Source: Cognatazoarcus sp050303815 (GTDB taxonomy: Bacteria > Pseudomonadota > Gammaproteobacteria > Burkholderiales > Rhodocyclaceae). From it: DNA of 64,000 bases. Location: contig JBNLCM010000106.1 in NCBI GenBank assembly GCA_050303815.1, positions 6,180 through 70,179 on the forward strand, in the 5' to 3' direction. How positions within the stretch are numbered: position 1 is the stretch's first letter; each line of letters opens with the position of its first letter. Both the position numbers and the translations under genes were made by a program. Below are positions 1 to 8,228 of this stretch, piece by piece. The notes under the pieces are model-generated. The model was not told where the DNA came from. It saw only the letters and a program-made list of their open reading frames with translations, and made no database searches.

Positions 1-966
1 TGGCAGGCGGACGACCTGGCCGGGCTGCTGCGCCTGTTCGCGGCCAATCGCGGGGTGTTGGCGCGGGCCATCCACGGCCGACCGCTGGCGATGCTGGGCC
101 ATTGGCTGCAGCACCGCCTGCGTGCCAATACGCGACGCGGGTCGCGACGCAACATCGAGGCGCACTATGACCTTGGCAACGATTTCTACGCGCTCTGGCT
201 GGACAGCTCCATGTCGTACTCGAGCGCGCTGTTCGCGCCCGGCGAGGACAGCCTCCTCGCAGCCCAGGCGCGCAAGCTCGATCGTGTCCTCGACCGGCTC
301 GATCCGAAACCGGGGGAGACGATCCTGGAAATCGGCTGTGGCTGGGGCGGACTGGCGGAGCGTGCGGCGTTGACGCGGGGCTGTCGGGTGCTCGGGCTCA
401 CGCTGTCGCGGGAGCAGCTGGACTACGCCCGGCGTCGTGCCCGGCGGAGTGGATTCGAGCACCTCGTCGACTTTGCCCTGTGCGACTACCGCGACGTGCG
501 GGGCCGCTACGACCACATCGTCTCCATCGAGATGGTCGAGGCCGTCGGCGAACGCTTCTGGCCGGTGTGGTTCGAGCAGGTCTCGCAGCGTCTCAGACCG
601 GGCGGCAAGGCGCTGGTCCAGTCGATCACCATCGACGAGCGGCTGTTCGATTCCTATCGCCGCGGTACCGACTTCATCCAGCGCTACATCTTCCCAGGCG
701 GCATGCTGCCGACGGTCCGGCGCTTCGAAGCCGAGGCCGGCGCGGCCGGTCTGGCCGTCTCGGACGACCTCGACTTCGGTCGCGACTACGCCCGCACGCT
801 GCGTGCCTGGCGGGAGGCCTTCGATGCCCACCCCGATGCGTTGCGGGAGAAGGGCTACGACGAGCGCTTCCAGCGCATGTGGCGTTTCTATCTGGCTTAC
901 TGCGAAGCCGGCTTCGCGTGCGGAGATCTGGATGTGCACCAGTTCGAACTGCAGCACGCCGGCTAG
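1..966 (+). CDS. Cfa-family SAM-dependent fatty-acid methyltransferase (5' partial)
   Basis: The reading frame is open from the first base, so the N-terminus lies outside the window; 321 residues remain. Visible features are the YDLGNDFY-x-LWLD stretch typical of cyclopropane-fatty-acyl-phospholipid synthases, the SAM-binding motif EIGCGWGG (about residues 110-117 of the fragment), and a C-terminal FYLAYCEAGF segment. The family transfers a methylene or methyl group from SAM to the double bond of phospholipid acyl chains at the membrane. The next gene starts inside its 3' end, so the two are translationally coupled. With its neighbours (SDR, DUF3833, MFS, NTF2-like) it could be a furan-fatty-acid or stress-lipid methyltransferase rather than a housekeeping Cfa. 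The sequence alone cannot separate these. Confidence 0.9.
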   Translation, partial: WQADDLAGLLRLFAANRGVLARAIHGRPLAMLGHWLQHRLRANTRRGSRRNIEAHYDLGNDFYALWLDSSMSYSSALFAPGEDSLLAAQARKLDRVLDRLDPKPGETILEIGCGWGGLAERAALTRGCRVLGLTLSREQLDYARRRARRSGFEHLVDFALCDYRDVRGRYDHIVSIEMVEAVGERFWPVWFEQVSQRLRPGGKALVQSITIDERLFDSYRRGTDFIQRYIFPGGMLPTVRRFEAEAGAAGLAVSDDLDFGRDYARTLRAWREAFDAHPDALREKGYDERFQRMWRFYLAYCEAGFACGDLDVHQFELQHAG

Positions 967-1498
967 GCTGGGGCGGGCCCTGTGCCTGACGCTGTGCCTC
1001 GTGGCCGGCGCGGCGGGGGCGGTGGATCTGCCCGGCGCGCTGGTGGGGGGAGACTGGCGTCGGCTGGGGACGGGAACCGCCCGATGGCTCGGCCTTCACC
1101 TCTACGACGCGGCCCTGTGGGGGCCGCGGGCCGGGTTCAGCTGGTCGCGCCCCTTCGCACTGTCGTTGCGCTACGCACGGGACTTCAGCCGGGAGCGGCT
1201 GGCGGCGTCTAGCATCGACGAGATCCGCCGGCTGGGCGAGACCGACGAGCGCCGCCTGTCGCAGTGGCAGGATCAGCTGGAGCAGGCCTTCGTCGATGTG
1301 GAGGCCGGCGATGTGCTGGTCGGTCAGTTCGAGCCAGCCGTCGGCGCCCGCTTCTATGCAGGGGGGAGTCTGCACGCAGAGATCGCAGATCCCGACCTCG
1401 CGCGGCGCTTCTTCGGCATCTGGCTTGATCCTCGAACGCGCGAACCCGCCCTGCGTGAGCGCCTGCTGGGAGAGACCGTTGACCGCCGTGCCAATTGA
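932..1498 (+). CDS. Secreted chalcone-isomerase-like protein
   Basis: A 188-residue protein. ATG 932 lies inside the preceding gene and is the only start that supplies a complete signal peptide: a basic residue followed by a leucine-rich core, ending near AGAAGA before VDLPG (about residue 30). The mature part resembles the bacterial chalcone-isomerase-like fold (Chalcone_3 type), as in the segment GTGTARWLGLHLYDAALWGP. Bacterial members are periplasmic and mostly of unknown activity; some chalcone-isomerase-fold proteins bind fatty acids. The 35-bp overlap with the lipid methyltransferase suggests a role in the same lipid process. The product family is moderately sure; the reaction is unknown. 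Confidence 0.7.
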   Translation: MCTSSNCSTPARLGRALCLTLCLVAGAAGAVDLPGALVGGDWRRLGTGTARWLGLHLYDAALWGPRAGFSWSRPFALSLRYARDFSRERLAASSIDEIRRLGETDERRLSQWQDQLEQAFVDVEAGDVLVGQFEPAVGARFYAGGSLHAEIADPDLARRFFGIWLDPRTREPALRERLLGETVDRRAN

Positions 1499-2762
1499 AC
1501 GACCGGGGGTACCCCTCGGCCGGCGTGCCGGCCTGGCCGCCTACGGATTGCTGGGCCTGCCCCTCGCCTTTGCGGCGCTCCCGGTCTACGTCCACGTGCC
1601 TCAGCTGTATGGCTCGGTGCTGGGCCTTCCGCTGGCGACCGTGGGCGGTGTGCTGCTGGCCTGCCGTGTCGTGGATGCCGTCACCGACCCGGTGATCGGC
1701 TGGTTCAGTGATCGCATCGCCGACCGTCGGCGCCTGAGCCTGGCTGGCCTGCCCCTGCTCGCCGCCGGACTGGTGTTGTTGCTCGCGCCACCCGCCGGCG
1801 CGGGCACAGGGTGGCTGGTGGTGTCGCTCCTGCTCGCCACGCTGGGCTATTCGATGAGCACGATCAACCACACGGCGTGGGCGGCAGAACTTGGGCGCGA
1901 TCGCCAGGAGCGGTCGTCGGCGATCGCCGCGCGGGAGGGTTTCGGCCTACTCGGTGTCGTCGTCGCGGCGGCCCTGCCGGGGCTGATCGCCGCTGACGCT
2001 GCCACGGGCCTGGCAAGGCTGGCGTGGCTGTTCGTGCCGCTGGTCCTGGTGGCTGCCTGGGTTTGTGCCCGCTGGGCCCCCCGCGGACGGCGGGTCGTTC
2101 GCGAGCGGGCTTCGCCGCTTGCGGCGTGGCGCGGCGCCCTGTCGCTGCGGCCGATACGGCGCCTGCTGGTCCTGCTCGCGGTCAGTGGCGTGGCGGCCGC
2201 GGTGCCGTCGGCGACGGTGATGTTCTTCATCGCGGACGTGCTGGGCGCCGGCCACCTCGCCGGAGGCTTTCTGGCGCTCTACTTCCTCTCCGGCGCGGCC
2301 GGCCTGCCGCTCTGGCTCCGGCTGGCCAGGCGGTTCGGCAAGGCGGGCGCGTGGATGGGTGCGATGGTCCTGGCGATGGGCGTCTTTGGCTGGGCGGCGA
2401 CGTTGGGCGTCGGGGACGTCGGCCAGTACGCGCTCATCTGCGCCTTGTCCGGGCTTGCGCTGGGGGCCGACCTCGCGCTGCCGCCCGCCATCCTGTCGGA
2501 CCGGCTCGCCAGCGGCGATCCGGATGCCCGCGGGGGGACCTGGTTCGGCCTGTGGAACCTGGTGACCAAGGCCAGTCTCGCCCTCGCCGCGGGCCTGGCC
2601 CTGCCGCTGCTCGCCTGGCTCGGTTACCGGACAGGCGCAAGCGACGCGCAGGGGCTGGAAGCCCTGGCGTGGGTATATGGCGCGCTGCCGCTGGCCTTCA
2701 AGGCAGGCGCCCTTGCCCTGCTGGTGTGCTGGCGGGGCGATTTCGCGGAGGAGGGGGCATGA
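1479..2762 (+). CDS. MFS transporter, GPH/MFS_2 type
   Basis: A 427-residue, strongly hydrophobic protein with about 12 predicted membrane segments. The motif VDAVTDPVIGWFSDR near residues 66-80 marks the glycoside-pentoside-hexuronide/cation symporter branch (MFS_2). The start is TTG 1479, preceded by GGGAGAG at 1468-1474 with good spacing; GTG 1488 is an alternative. The gene overlaps the preceding one by 20 bp, and its stop overlaps the next ATG (ATGA). The substrate cannot be read from the sequence. Within this lipid-modification operon a lipid or small-molecule substrate is as likely as a sugar. Confidence 0.8.
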   Translation: MTAVPIERPGVPLGRRAGLAAYGLLGLPLAFAALPVYVHVPQLYGSVLGLPLATVGGVLLACRVVDAVTDPVIGWFSDRIADRRRLSLAGLPLLAAGLVLLLAPPAGAGTGWLVVSLLLATLGYSMSTINHTAWAAELGRDRQERSSAIAAREGFGLLGVVVAAALPGLIAADAATGLARLAWLFVPLVLVAAWVCARWAPRGRRVVRERASPLAAWRGALSLRPIRRLLVLLAVSGVAAAVPSATVMFFIADVLGAGHLAGGFLALYFLSGAAGLPLWLRLARRFGKAGAWMGAMVLAMGVFGWAATLGVGDVGQYALICALSGLALGADLALPPAILSDRLASGDPDARGGTWFGLWNLVTKASLALAAGLALPLLAWLGYRTGASDAQGLEALAWVYGALPLAFKAGALALLVCWRGDFAEEGA

Positions 2763-3313
2763 GCATTCGCTTGCTGATGGTCGGGCTGTTGGGTCTCGCA
2801 GGGTGTGGATCGATCGATGTCGCCCGCTACGCCGACGAGACCCCGGCGCTCGATCTGCGCGCGTACTTCGACGGAACGATCGACGCCCACGGCATGTTCC
2901 AGGACCGCTCGGGCGAGGTGGTGAAGCGCTTCACCGTGCGGATCGACGCGCACTGGCAGGGTGACGTCGGCGTGATCGACGAGCGTTTCGTTTTTGCGGA
3001 CGGCTCTAAGCAACGCCGCGTCTGGCAGATCGCCTACCTCGGCGACGGCCGCTACGAGGGGCGTGCCGACGATGTCATCGGCGTCGCCACCGGACGCGCG
3101 GCGGGCAACGCGCTGCACTGGCGCTATGTGCTGGCGCTGCCGGTGGGCGAGCGCACCGTCGAGGTCGAGTTCGATGACTGGATGTTCCTGGTCGACGAGC
3201 GCGTGATGCTCAATCGATCGGAGATGCGCAAGTTCGGTGTGCGCCTGGGCGAGGTGACGCTCAGCTTCTCCAAGCGGGAGGTGGAAAATGGCGCTCAACC
3301 CGCGCATCCGTGA
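2759..3313 (+). CDS. DUF3833 family lipoprotein
   Basis: A 184-residue protein with a lipoprotein signal: MSIRLL...LAGC, with the acylated cysteine at residue 16. The body contains the DUF3833-like segments AYFDGTIDAHGMFQDRSG and FADGSKQRRVWQI. It is predicted to be an outer-membrane or periplasmic lipoprotein with a beta-rich, lipocalin-like fold. The start ATG overlaps the stop of the MFS gene, and its 3' end overlaps the next gene by 26 bp. DUF3833 genes are repeatedly found next to cfa, SDR and NTF2-like genes in proteobacteria; their biochemical role is not established. Confidence 0.8.
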   Translation: MSIRLLMVGLLGLAGCGSIDVARYADETPALDLRAYFDGTIDAHGMFQDRSGEVVKRFTVRIDAHWQGDVGVIDERFVFADGSKQRRVWQIAYLGDGRYEGRADDVIGVATGRAAGNALHWRYVLALPVGERTVEVEFDDWMFLVDERVMLNRSEMRKFGVRLGEVTLSFSKREVENGAQPAHP

Positions 3314-4058
3314 CTGGCGGGGCCGGCGGGTCTGGATCGTCGGCGCTTCGTCGGGGATCGGCGCCGCCCTGGCGCGCCGGCTGGGGGCCCTGGGCGCGCG
3401 GGTGGCGATCTCCGCGCGCAACGCTGCGCGCCTGCTGACGGTCGCCGAGGCCGCGGGCGACATCCGCCCGATTCCGATGGACGTCACCGCACCGGGCGCC
3501 TTCCCGCACGCATGCGACCGACTGCTGGACGAGTGGGGGGGCATCGATCTGGTCGTCCTCAACGCCGGGTTCTACGAGCCGCTGCGTGCGTGGGAGTTGT
3601 CGCCCGAGCGGACGCGCCGGACGCTGGACGTGAATCTGATGGCGGTCTACGACGGCGTCGCCGCGGTGTTGCCGGCGCTGGAGTCGAGCGGGGGCGGTCT
3701 GGTCCTGACCGGCAGCGTCGCCGGCTACGGCGGCTTGCCGCGGGCAACGACCTACGGCCCCGGCAAGGCGGCGCTGATCAACCTGGCCGAGATCCTCTAC
3801 CTGGATCTCGCGCCGCGCGGCGTGGCGGTCTGGATCGTCAATCCGGGCTTCGTCCATACGCCCCTGACGGAACAGAACGACTTCGCCATGCCGGCGCTCG
3901 TGTCCGCGGAAGCGGCGGCCGCCGACATCGTGCGTGGCCTCGGCGCCGGCGGTTTCGAGATTCATTTTCCCCGGCGCTTCACGTGGGTCATGAAAGCGCT
4001 GAGCGCCTTGCCCTACCGCCTGTACTTTCCACTGGTGCGCAAGGTGACCGGCACGTGA
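3288..4058 (+). CDS. Short-chain dehydrogenase/reductase
   Basis: A 256-residue classical SDR. It has the nucleotide-binding motif GASSGIG (residues 19-25), LNAG (91-94), catalytic Ser143 in LTGSVAG, and Tyr156-x3-Lys160. A basic residue soon after the glycine motif and the SARN segment at the end of strand 2 suggest NADP(H), which is an inference. It catalyses NAD(P)-dependent oxidation or reduction of an unidentified alcohol or ketone. The C-terminus (FPRRFTWVMKAL...) is extended and amphipathic, as in SDRs acting on lipids near the membrane. It sits between DUF3833 and the NTF2-like gene with overlaps on both sides. Confidence 0.88.
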   Translation: MALNPRIRDWRGRRVWIVGASSGIGAALARRLGALGARVAISARNAARLLTVAEAAGDIRPIPMDVTAPGAFPHACDRLLDEWGGIDLVVLNAGFYEPLRAWELSPERTRRTLDVNLMAVYDGVAAVLPALESSGGGLVLTGSVAGYGGLPRATTYGPGKAALINLAEILYLDLAPRGVAVWIVNPGFVHTPLTEQNDFAMPALVSAEAAAADIVRGLGAGGFEIHFPRRFTWVMKALSALPYRLYFPLVRKVTGT

Positions 4059-4486
4059 GCCCGGAGCTCGAGCGGCTGGTTCGCTTCTACGAGACGCTGG
4101 GGCCCGATGCGCTCGAGGCCTCGCTGGCGGGCGTCTACGCCGAGCAGGCGAGCTTCTCGGATCCTTTCAGTGCCGTTGTCGGGCGGGCGGCCATTGCCGG
4201 CATCTTCCGCCATATGTTCAGCGCGCTCGAGTCACCCCGCTTCGAGGTCGTCGAGACGTGGCAACAGGCGCGCGTGGCCGTGATCCGTTGGGTCTTCGAG
4301 TTCCACTTTCGCGGCCATGGCGAGCCCGTCATCGTCGAGGGGATGACGCGGGTGGTCTTCGATCCGGACGGGCGCGTCGCCGAGCATGTCGATCACTGGG
4401 ATGCCTCCAGCCAGTTTTATACAAGACTTCCTTTCGTGGGCTGGGCCATGCGCCTCCTGCGACGACTCGTTTGTGCCCGTCGCTGA
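4055..4486 (+). CDS. NTF2-like (SnoaL-type) protein
   Basis: A 143-residue protein that starts at GTG 4055 in a GTGA overlap with the SDR stop. The layout LVRFYETLGPDAL...FSDPF...FRHMFSAL...EGMTRVVFD...HVDHWDAS is the NTF2-like fold seen in SnoaL and ketosteroid-isomerase-type proteins. The conserved acidic and histidine residues line a small hydrophobic pocket in this fold. It is cytoplasmic and the ligand is unknown. It is the last gene of the coupled operon; a 309-bp regulatory gap follows before coxB. Confidence 0.75.
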   Translation: MSPELERLVRFYETLGPDALEASLAGVYAEQASFSDPFSAVVGRAAIAGIFRHMFSALESPRFEVVETWQQARVAVIRWVFEFHFRGHGEPVIVEGMTRVVFDPDGRVAEHVDHWDASSQFYTRLPFVGWAMRLLRRLVCARR

Positions 4487-4558
4487 TGTGCATGTGCAGC
4501 GAAACAGCCGCGCACGGGTAGGCAATCTGGCGCTTAGCGTATTTTGCGCTGCAGCACT

Positions 4559-4572
4559 TTGATTTTTATCAA
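4559..4572. promoter_or_regulatory. FNR/ANR-type binding site upstream of the cox operon
   Basis: TTGAT-TTTT-ATCAA matches the FNR-family half-site consensus in both arms. It is the only clear signal in the 309-bp gap 4487-4795, and lies 224 bp upstream of the coxB start codon. A weak promoter may follow (TTGCGA 4581-4586, CATGAT 4605-4610, 18-bp spacing), which would put the box at about -51. Control of the terminal oxidase by an oxygen-sensing CRP/FNR regulator is inferred. Activation or repression cannot be told from the site. Confidence 0.6.
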
Positions 4573-4795
4573 AAAACGCCTTGCGACCGCCAAAACGGGT
4601 GTGGCATGATCGATCGCAGTCTTCGGAAAGCCGCACCGGGCAAGGTTTCCCGCCCAATCCGGAGAAGATGGTCGCTGCTGGCGCAAGTGGGATTTTGGTT
4701 CGACGTACCCGTTGCCGCATCGTGATGTCGACGCTGACGGGCTTCCGATCTGACCGGAGCTTGCGCCCCCTGATGACACTGGATGGGGGTTGCGC

Positions 4796-5923
4796 ATGAG
4801 CGTGTTGGCTCGTCTTGCAGTATCCGTTCCGGCCCTGTTCGCGGCCAGTCACTCGTGGGCGGGTGAAATCAACCTGCAGCCCCCGGTGACGACGATCGCC
4901 GGCCAGATCTACGACATGCACACCTTGATGCTCTTGATCTGCCTGGTCATTTTCATCGCGGTGTTCGGCGTGATGTTCTGGTCGGTGTACGCGCACCGCA
5001 AGTCGCGGGGTGCCGTGGCGGCCAACTTCCACGAGAACACCACCGTCGAGATCGCCTGGACGATCGTCCCCGTCCTGATCCTGCTGGGCATGGCCTATCC
5101 CGCGACCCGCACGGTGATCGCGATGAAGGACACCTCCGACCCCGATATCACCATCAAGGCCACCGGCTACCAGTGGAAGTGGGGCTACGACTACCTGAAG
5201 GGCGAGGGGGAAGGTATCCGCTTCGTCTCGGCGCTCTCCACCCCGCAGGAACAGATCGACGGGCGTGCGGAGAAGGGCGAGCACTACCTGCTGGAGGTGG
5301 ACAATCCGGTGGTGGTCCCGGTGGGCAAGAAGATCCGCATCCTGACCACCGCCAATGACGTCATTCACGCCTGGTGGATTCCCGCCTTCGGCGTCAAGCA
5401 GGATGCCATCCCCGGCTTCATTCGCGATACGTGGTTCAAGGCCGAGCAACTCGGGGTGTTTCGTGGCAACTGTGCCGAGTTGTGCGGCAAGGACCACGGC
5501 TTCATGCCGATCGAGGTGCACGTGGTGTCCCAGGCGGACTACACGGCCTGGGTGGCCGCGCAGCAGGCCGCGATGGCCAGCACGATGGACGACCCCGCCA
5601 GGCAGTGGTCGCTCGATGAACTGGTCGCGCGTGGCGAGAAGGTCTTCGCGGCCAACTGCGCGGCCTGTCATCAGGCCAACGGCCAGGGGGTTCCGCCAGC
5701 CTTCCCGCCGCTCGATGGCGCGGCGATCGTGCTGGGCCCCAAGGATGCCCAGATCGCGACTGTGCTTCACGGACGGCCCGGTACCGCAATGGCAGCCTTC
5801 GGCCAGCAGCTGTCCGACACCGATATCGCCGCCGTGATCACCTATACACGCAACGCCTGGAGCAACAGCACGGGCGAGGCGATCGCCCCGGCAGACATCC
5901 AGAGCGCTCGCGCCACCAACTGA
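4796..5923 (+). CDS. coxB: Cytochrome c oxidase subunit II with fused C-terminal cytochrome c domain
   Basis: A 375-residue protein. It has a signal peptide (to about residue 22), two transmembrane helices (about 38-60 and 80-98) and a cupredoxin CuA domain with ligands His191, Cys226, Glu228, Cys230, His234 and Met237. An extra class I cytochrome c domain follows, with CAACH at 288-292. It accepts electrons from cytochrome c or a quinol-linked donor and passes them through CuA to subunit I on the periplasmic side. ATG 4796 is chosen because GGGGG precedes it by 6 bp; an in-frame TTG lies at 4790. The heme fusion is typical of caa3-like enzymes. Confidence 0.96.
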   Translation: MSVLARLAVSVPALFAASHSWAGEINLQPPVTTIAGQIYDMHTLMLLICLVIFIAVFGVMFWSVYAHRKSRGAVAANFHENTTVEIAWTIVPVLILLGMAYPATRTVIAMKDTSDPDITIKATGYQWKWGYDYLKGEGEGIRFVSALSTPQEQIDGRAEKGEHYLLEVDNPVVVPVGKKIRILTTANDVIHAWWIPAFGVKQDAIPGFIRDTWFKAEQLGVFRGNCAELCGKDHGFMPIEVHVVSQADYTAWVAAQQAAMASTMDDPARQWSLDELVARGEKVFAANCAACHQANGQGVPPAFPPLDGAAIVLGPKDAQIATVLHGRPGTAMAAFGQQLSDTDIAAVITYTRNAWSNSTGEAIAPADIQSARATN

Positions 5924-5966
5924 CGTATCCCGCAGGGCAGCCGGACAACCGTACCCAGGAGGCAGC

Positions 5967-7544
5967 ATGGCAGCCGTAACCCCGGATCAGTTGCACCATC
6001 ACCACCCGGGCCCGACCGGGCTGATGCGCTGGATCACGACGACGAACCACAAGGACATCGGGACCATGTACCTGGTGTTCGCGCTGATGATGTTCTTCGC
6101 GGGCGGCGTGATGGCGCTGACGATCCGTGCCGAACTGTTCCAGCCGGGCCTGCAGGTGGTCCAGCCCGAGTTCTTCAATCAGCTGACCACGATGCACGGC
6201 CTGGTGATGGTCTTCGGCGCGATCATGCCGGCCTTCGTTGGCTTCGCGAACTGGCAGATCCCGCTGATGATCGGCGCCTCGGACATGGCCTTCGCGCGGA
6301 TGAACAACTGGAGCTTCTGGTTGCTGCCGCCCGCGGCGCTGCTCCTGGTGGGCTCGTTCTTCGTGCCGGGCGGCGCCACGGCCGCTGGCTGGACGCTCTA
6401 CGCACCCCTGTCCGTCCAGATGGGCATGGGGATGGACATGGCCATCTTCGCGGTCCACATCATGGGCGTGAGCTCGATCATGGGTGCGATCAACATCGTC
6501 GTCACGATCCTCAACATGCGTGCCCCCGGCATGACCATGATGAAGATGCCCCTGTTCTGCTGGACGTGGCTGATCACCGCCTACCTGCTCATTGCCGTCA
6601 TGCCGGTGCTGGCCGGTGCGGTGACGATGATCCTGACCGATCGCCACTTCGGTACGGCCTTCTTCAACGCGGCCGGCGGCGGTGATCCGGTGCTCTACCA
6701 GCACGTGTTCTGGTTCTTCGGGCATCCCGAGGTCTACATCATGATCCTGCCGGCCTTCGGCATCGTCAGCCAGATCATCCCGACCTTCGCCCGCAAGCCC
6801 CTCTTCGGCTATGCCTCGATGGTCTATGCGACCGCATCGATCGCGATTCTCTCGTTCGTGGTCTGGGCCCACCACATGTTCACCACCGGCATGCCGGCGG
6901 CCACCCAGTTGTTCTTCATGTACGCGACGATGCTGATCGCGGTGCCGACTGGCGTGAAGGTCTTCAACTGGGTCGCCACGATGTGGCGCGGCTCGATGAC
7001 CTTCGAGACCCCGATGCTCTTCGCCGTCGGCTTCATCTTCGTGTTCACGATGGGTGGCTTCACCGGTCTGATCTGCGCGATCGCGCCGATCGACATCCAG
7101 GTCCAGGACACCTATTACGTCGTGGCTCACTTCCACTACGTGCTCGTGGCCGGATCGCTCTTCGCGCTGTTTGCCGGCGCCTACTACTGGTTGCCGAAAT
7201 GGACCGGCTACATGCCCTCCGAGACCATCGGCAAGTGGCACTTCTGGTGCTCCATCATCTTCTTCAACGTCACCTTTTTCCCGATGCACTTCCTCGGCCT
7301 TGCCGGCATGCCGCGCCGCATCCCGGATTACGGTCTGCAGTTCGCCGACTTCAATGCCCTGGCCACGATCGGTGCCTTCGGCTTCGGTTTCTCGCAGCTG
7401 CTGTTCGTGCTCGCGATCGTGAAGTGCGTGCGCGGCGGCGAGCGCGCGGCGGCGCGGAGTTGGGAGGCCGCCGAAGGCCTGGAATGGACCGTACCCTCGC
7501 CGGCGCCCCACCATACCTTCGAAGAAGCTCCGGTGGTCCGCTGA
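5967..7544 (+). CDS. coxA: Cytochrome c oxidase subunit I
   Basis: A 525-residue, 12-helix heme-copper oxidase core. Visible ligands and channel residues are His77 (low-spin heme a), H253-P-E255-V-Y257 with the cross-linked His-Tyr pair and the gating glutamate, His302-His303 (CuB), and His388-Phe-His390 (heme a3 and heme a). The Tyr and Glu make it an A-type oxidase. It reduces O2 to water and pumps protons. The start has AGGAGG at 5957-5962. It is followed after one base by a tiny assembly gene and then cox11. Confidence 0.98.
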   Translation: MAAVTPDQLHHHHPGPTGLMRWITTTNHKDIGTMYLVFALMMFFAGGVMALTIRAELFQPGLQVVQPEFFNQLTTMHGLVMVFGAIMPAFVGFANWQIPLMIGASDMAFARMNNWSFWLLPPAALLLVGSFFVPGGATAAGWTLYAPLSVQMGMGMDMAIFAVHIMGVSSIMGAINIVVTILNMRAPGMTMMKMPLFCWTWLITAYLLIAVMPVLAGAVTMILTDRHFGTAFFNAAGGGDPVLYQHVFWFFGHPEVYIMILPAFGIVSQIIPTFARKPLFGYASMVYATASIAILSFVVWAHHMFTTGMPAATQLFFMYATMLIAVPTGVKVFNWVATMWRGSMTFETPMLFAVGFIFVFTMGGFTGLICAIAPIDIQVQDTYYVVAHFHYVLVAGSLFALFAGAYYWLPKWTGYMPSETIGKWHFWCSIIFFNVTFFPMHFLGLAGMPRRIPDYGLQFADFNALATIGAFGFGFSQLLFVLAIVKCVRGGERAAARSWEAAEGLEWTVPSPAPHHTFEEAPVVR

Positions 7545-7545
7545 G

Positions 7546-7662
7546 ATGCACATGGCCGACGATCGACGTCCGCGCAACACCCGCTCCGCCCTGCTGCTGC
7601 TGGCACTGGCGGGCGTGTTCTTCGTCGGGATCATGATCAAGGTGGCGCTGGTCGGATTATGA
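7546..7662 (+). CDS. Cytochrome oxidase small assembly protein
   Basis: A 38-residue reading frame (ATG 7546, TGA 7660-7662) that starts one base after the coxA stop and overlaps the cox11 start by ATGA. It has a short basic N-terminus (DDRRPRNTR) followed by one hydrophobic helix of about 20 residues. Such peptides between coxA and cox11 are known in betaproteobacteria as cytochrome oxidase small assembly proteins; the exact function is not known. Its position and coupling are the main evidence. It is easily missed by gene finders. Confidence 0.72.
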   Translation: MHMADDRRPRNTRSALLLLALAGVFFVGIMIKVALVGL

Positions 7663-8228
7663 GCCAGGCGAGCGACAACCGTTCCCTCCTCGTCCGCCTT
7701 GCGGTGGGTGCCTTTGCGATGTTCGGCTTCGGCTTCCTGCTGGTCCCCTTCTCCGACACGATCTGCCGCGTTGCCGGGATCAATGACCTGGGGCGCAACA
7801 CGAACCCGACCGTCACCAACACGCAGGTAGATACGTCGCGCCGCGTGACGATCGAATTCGACACCAACACCCACGACCTGGCCTGGCAGTTCCGGCCGGT
7901 GGATCGATCCGTCCAAGTGCATCCGGGCGAGCTGGTCCAGGTGGCCTTCGAAGTGATCAACACCCGTGACCACTCGGTGGCCGGCCAGGCAATACCCAGC
8001 TACGGGCCGCGCATCGCCGGCAAGCACGTACAGAAGCTCGACTGCTTCTGCTTCGAGCGTCAGACGCTGGAGGCGGGCGAGAAGCGGATCATGCCGGTGG
8101 TGTTCGTGCTGGATGCCGACCTGCCCGAGGACGTCACCACGGTGACCCTCTCCTACACCTTCTTCGAGGTGGCGGGCACGCAGGCCGGCGTCGAAACCGG
8201 CTCGGTGCGTGGCGGGGGCGCCGGATGA
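7659..8228 (+). CDS. ctaG: Cytochrome c oxidase assembly protein Cox11/CtaG
   Basis: A 189-residue protein with one N-terminal membrane anchor (about residues 12-31) and a periplasmic immunoglobulin-like domain. The copper-binding motif CFCF is at Cys129 and Cys131, in the family context KLDCFCFERQTL. Cox11 delivers copper to the CuB site of subunit I. The start codon overlaps the small assembly gene, and the next gene starts inside its stop. Length and motif fit the family exactly. Confidence 0.96.
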   Translation: MSQASDNRSLLVRLAVGAFAMFGFGFLLVPFSDTICRVAGINDLGRNTNPTVTNTQVDTSRRVTIEFDTNTHDLAWQFRPVDRSVQVHPGELVQVAFEVINTRDHSVAGQAIPSYGPRIAGKHVQKLDCFCFERQTLEAGEKRIMPVVFVLDADLPEDVTTVTLSYTFFEVAGTQAGVETGSVRGGGAG

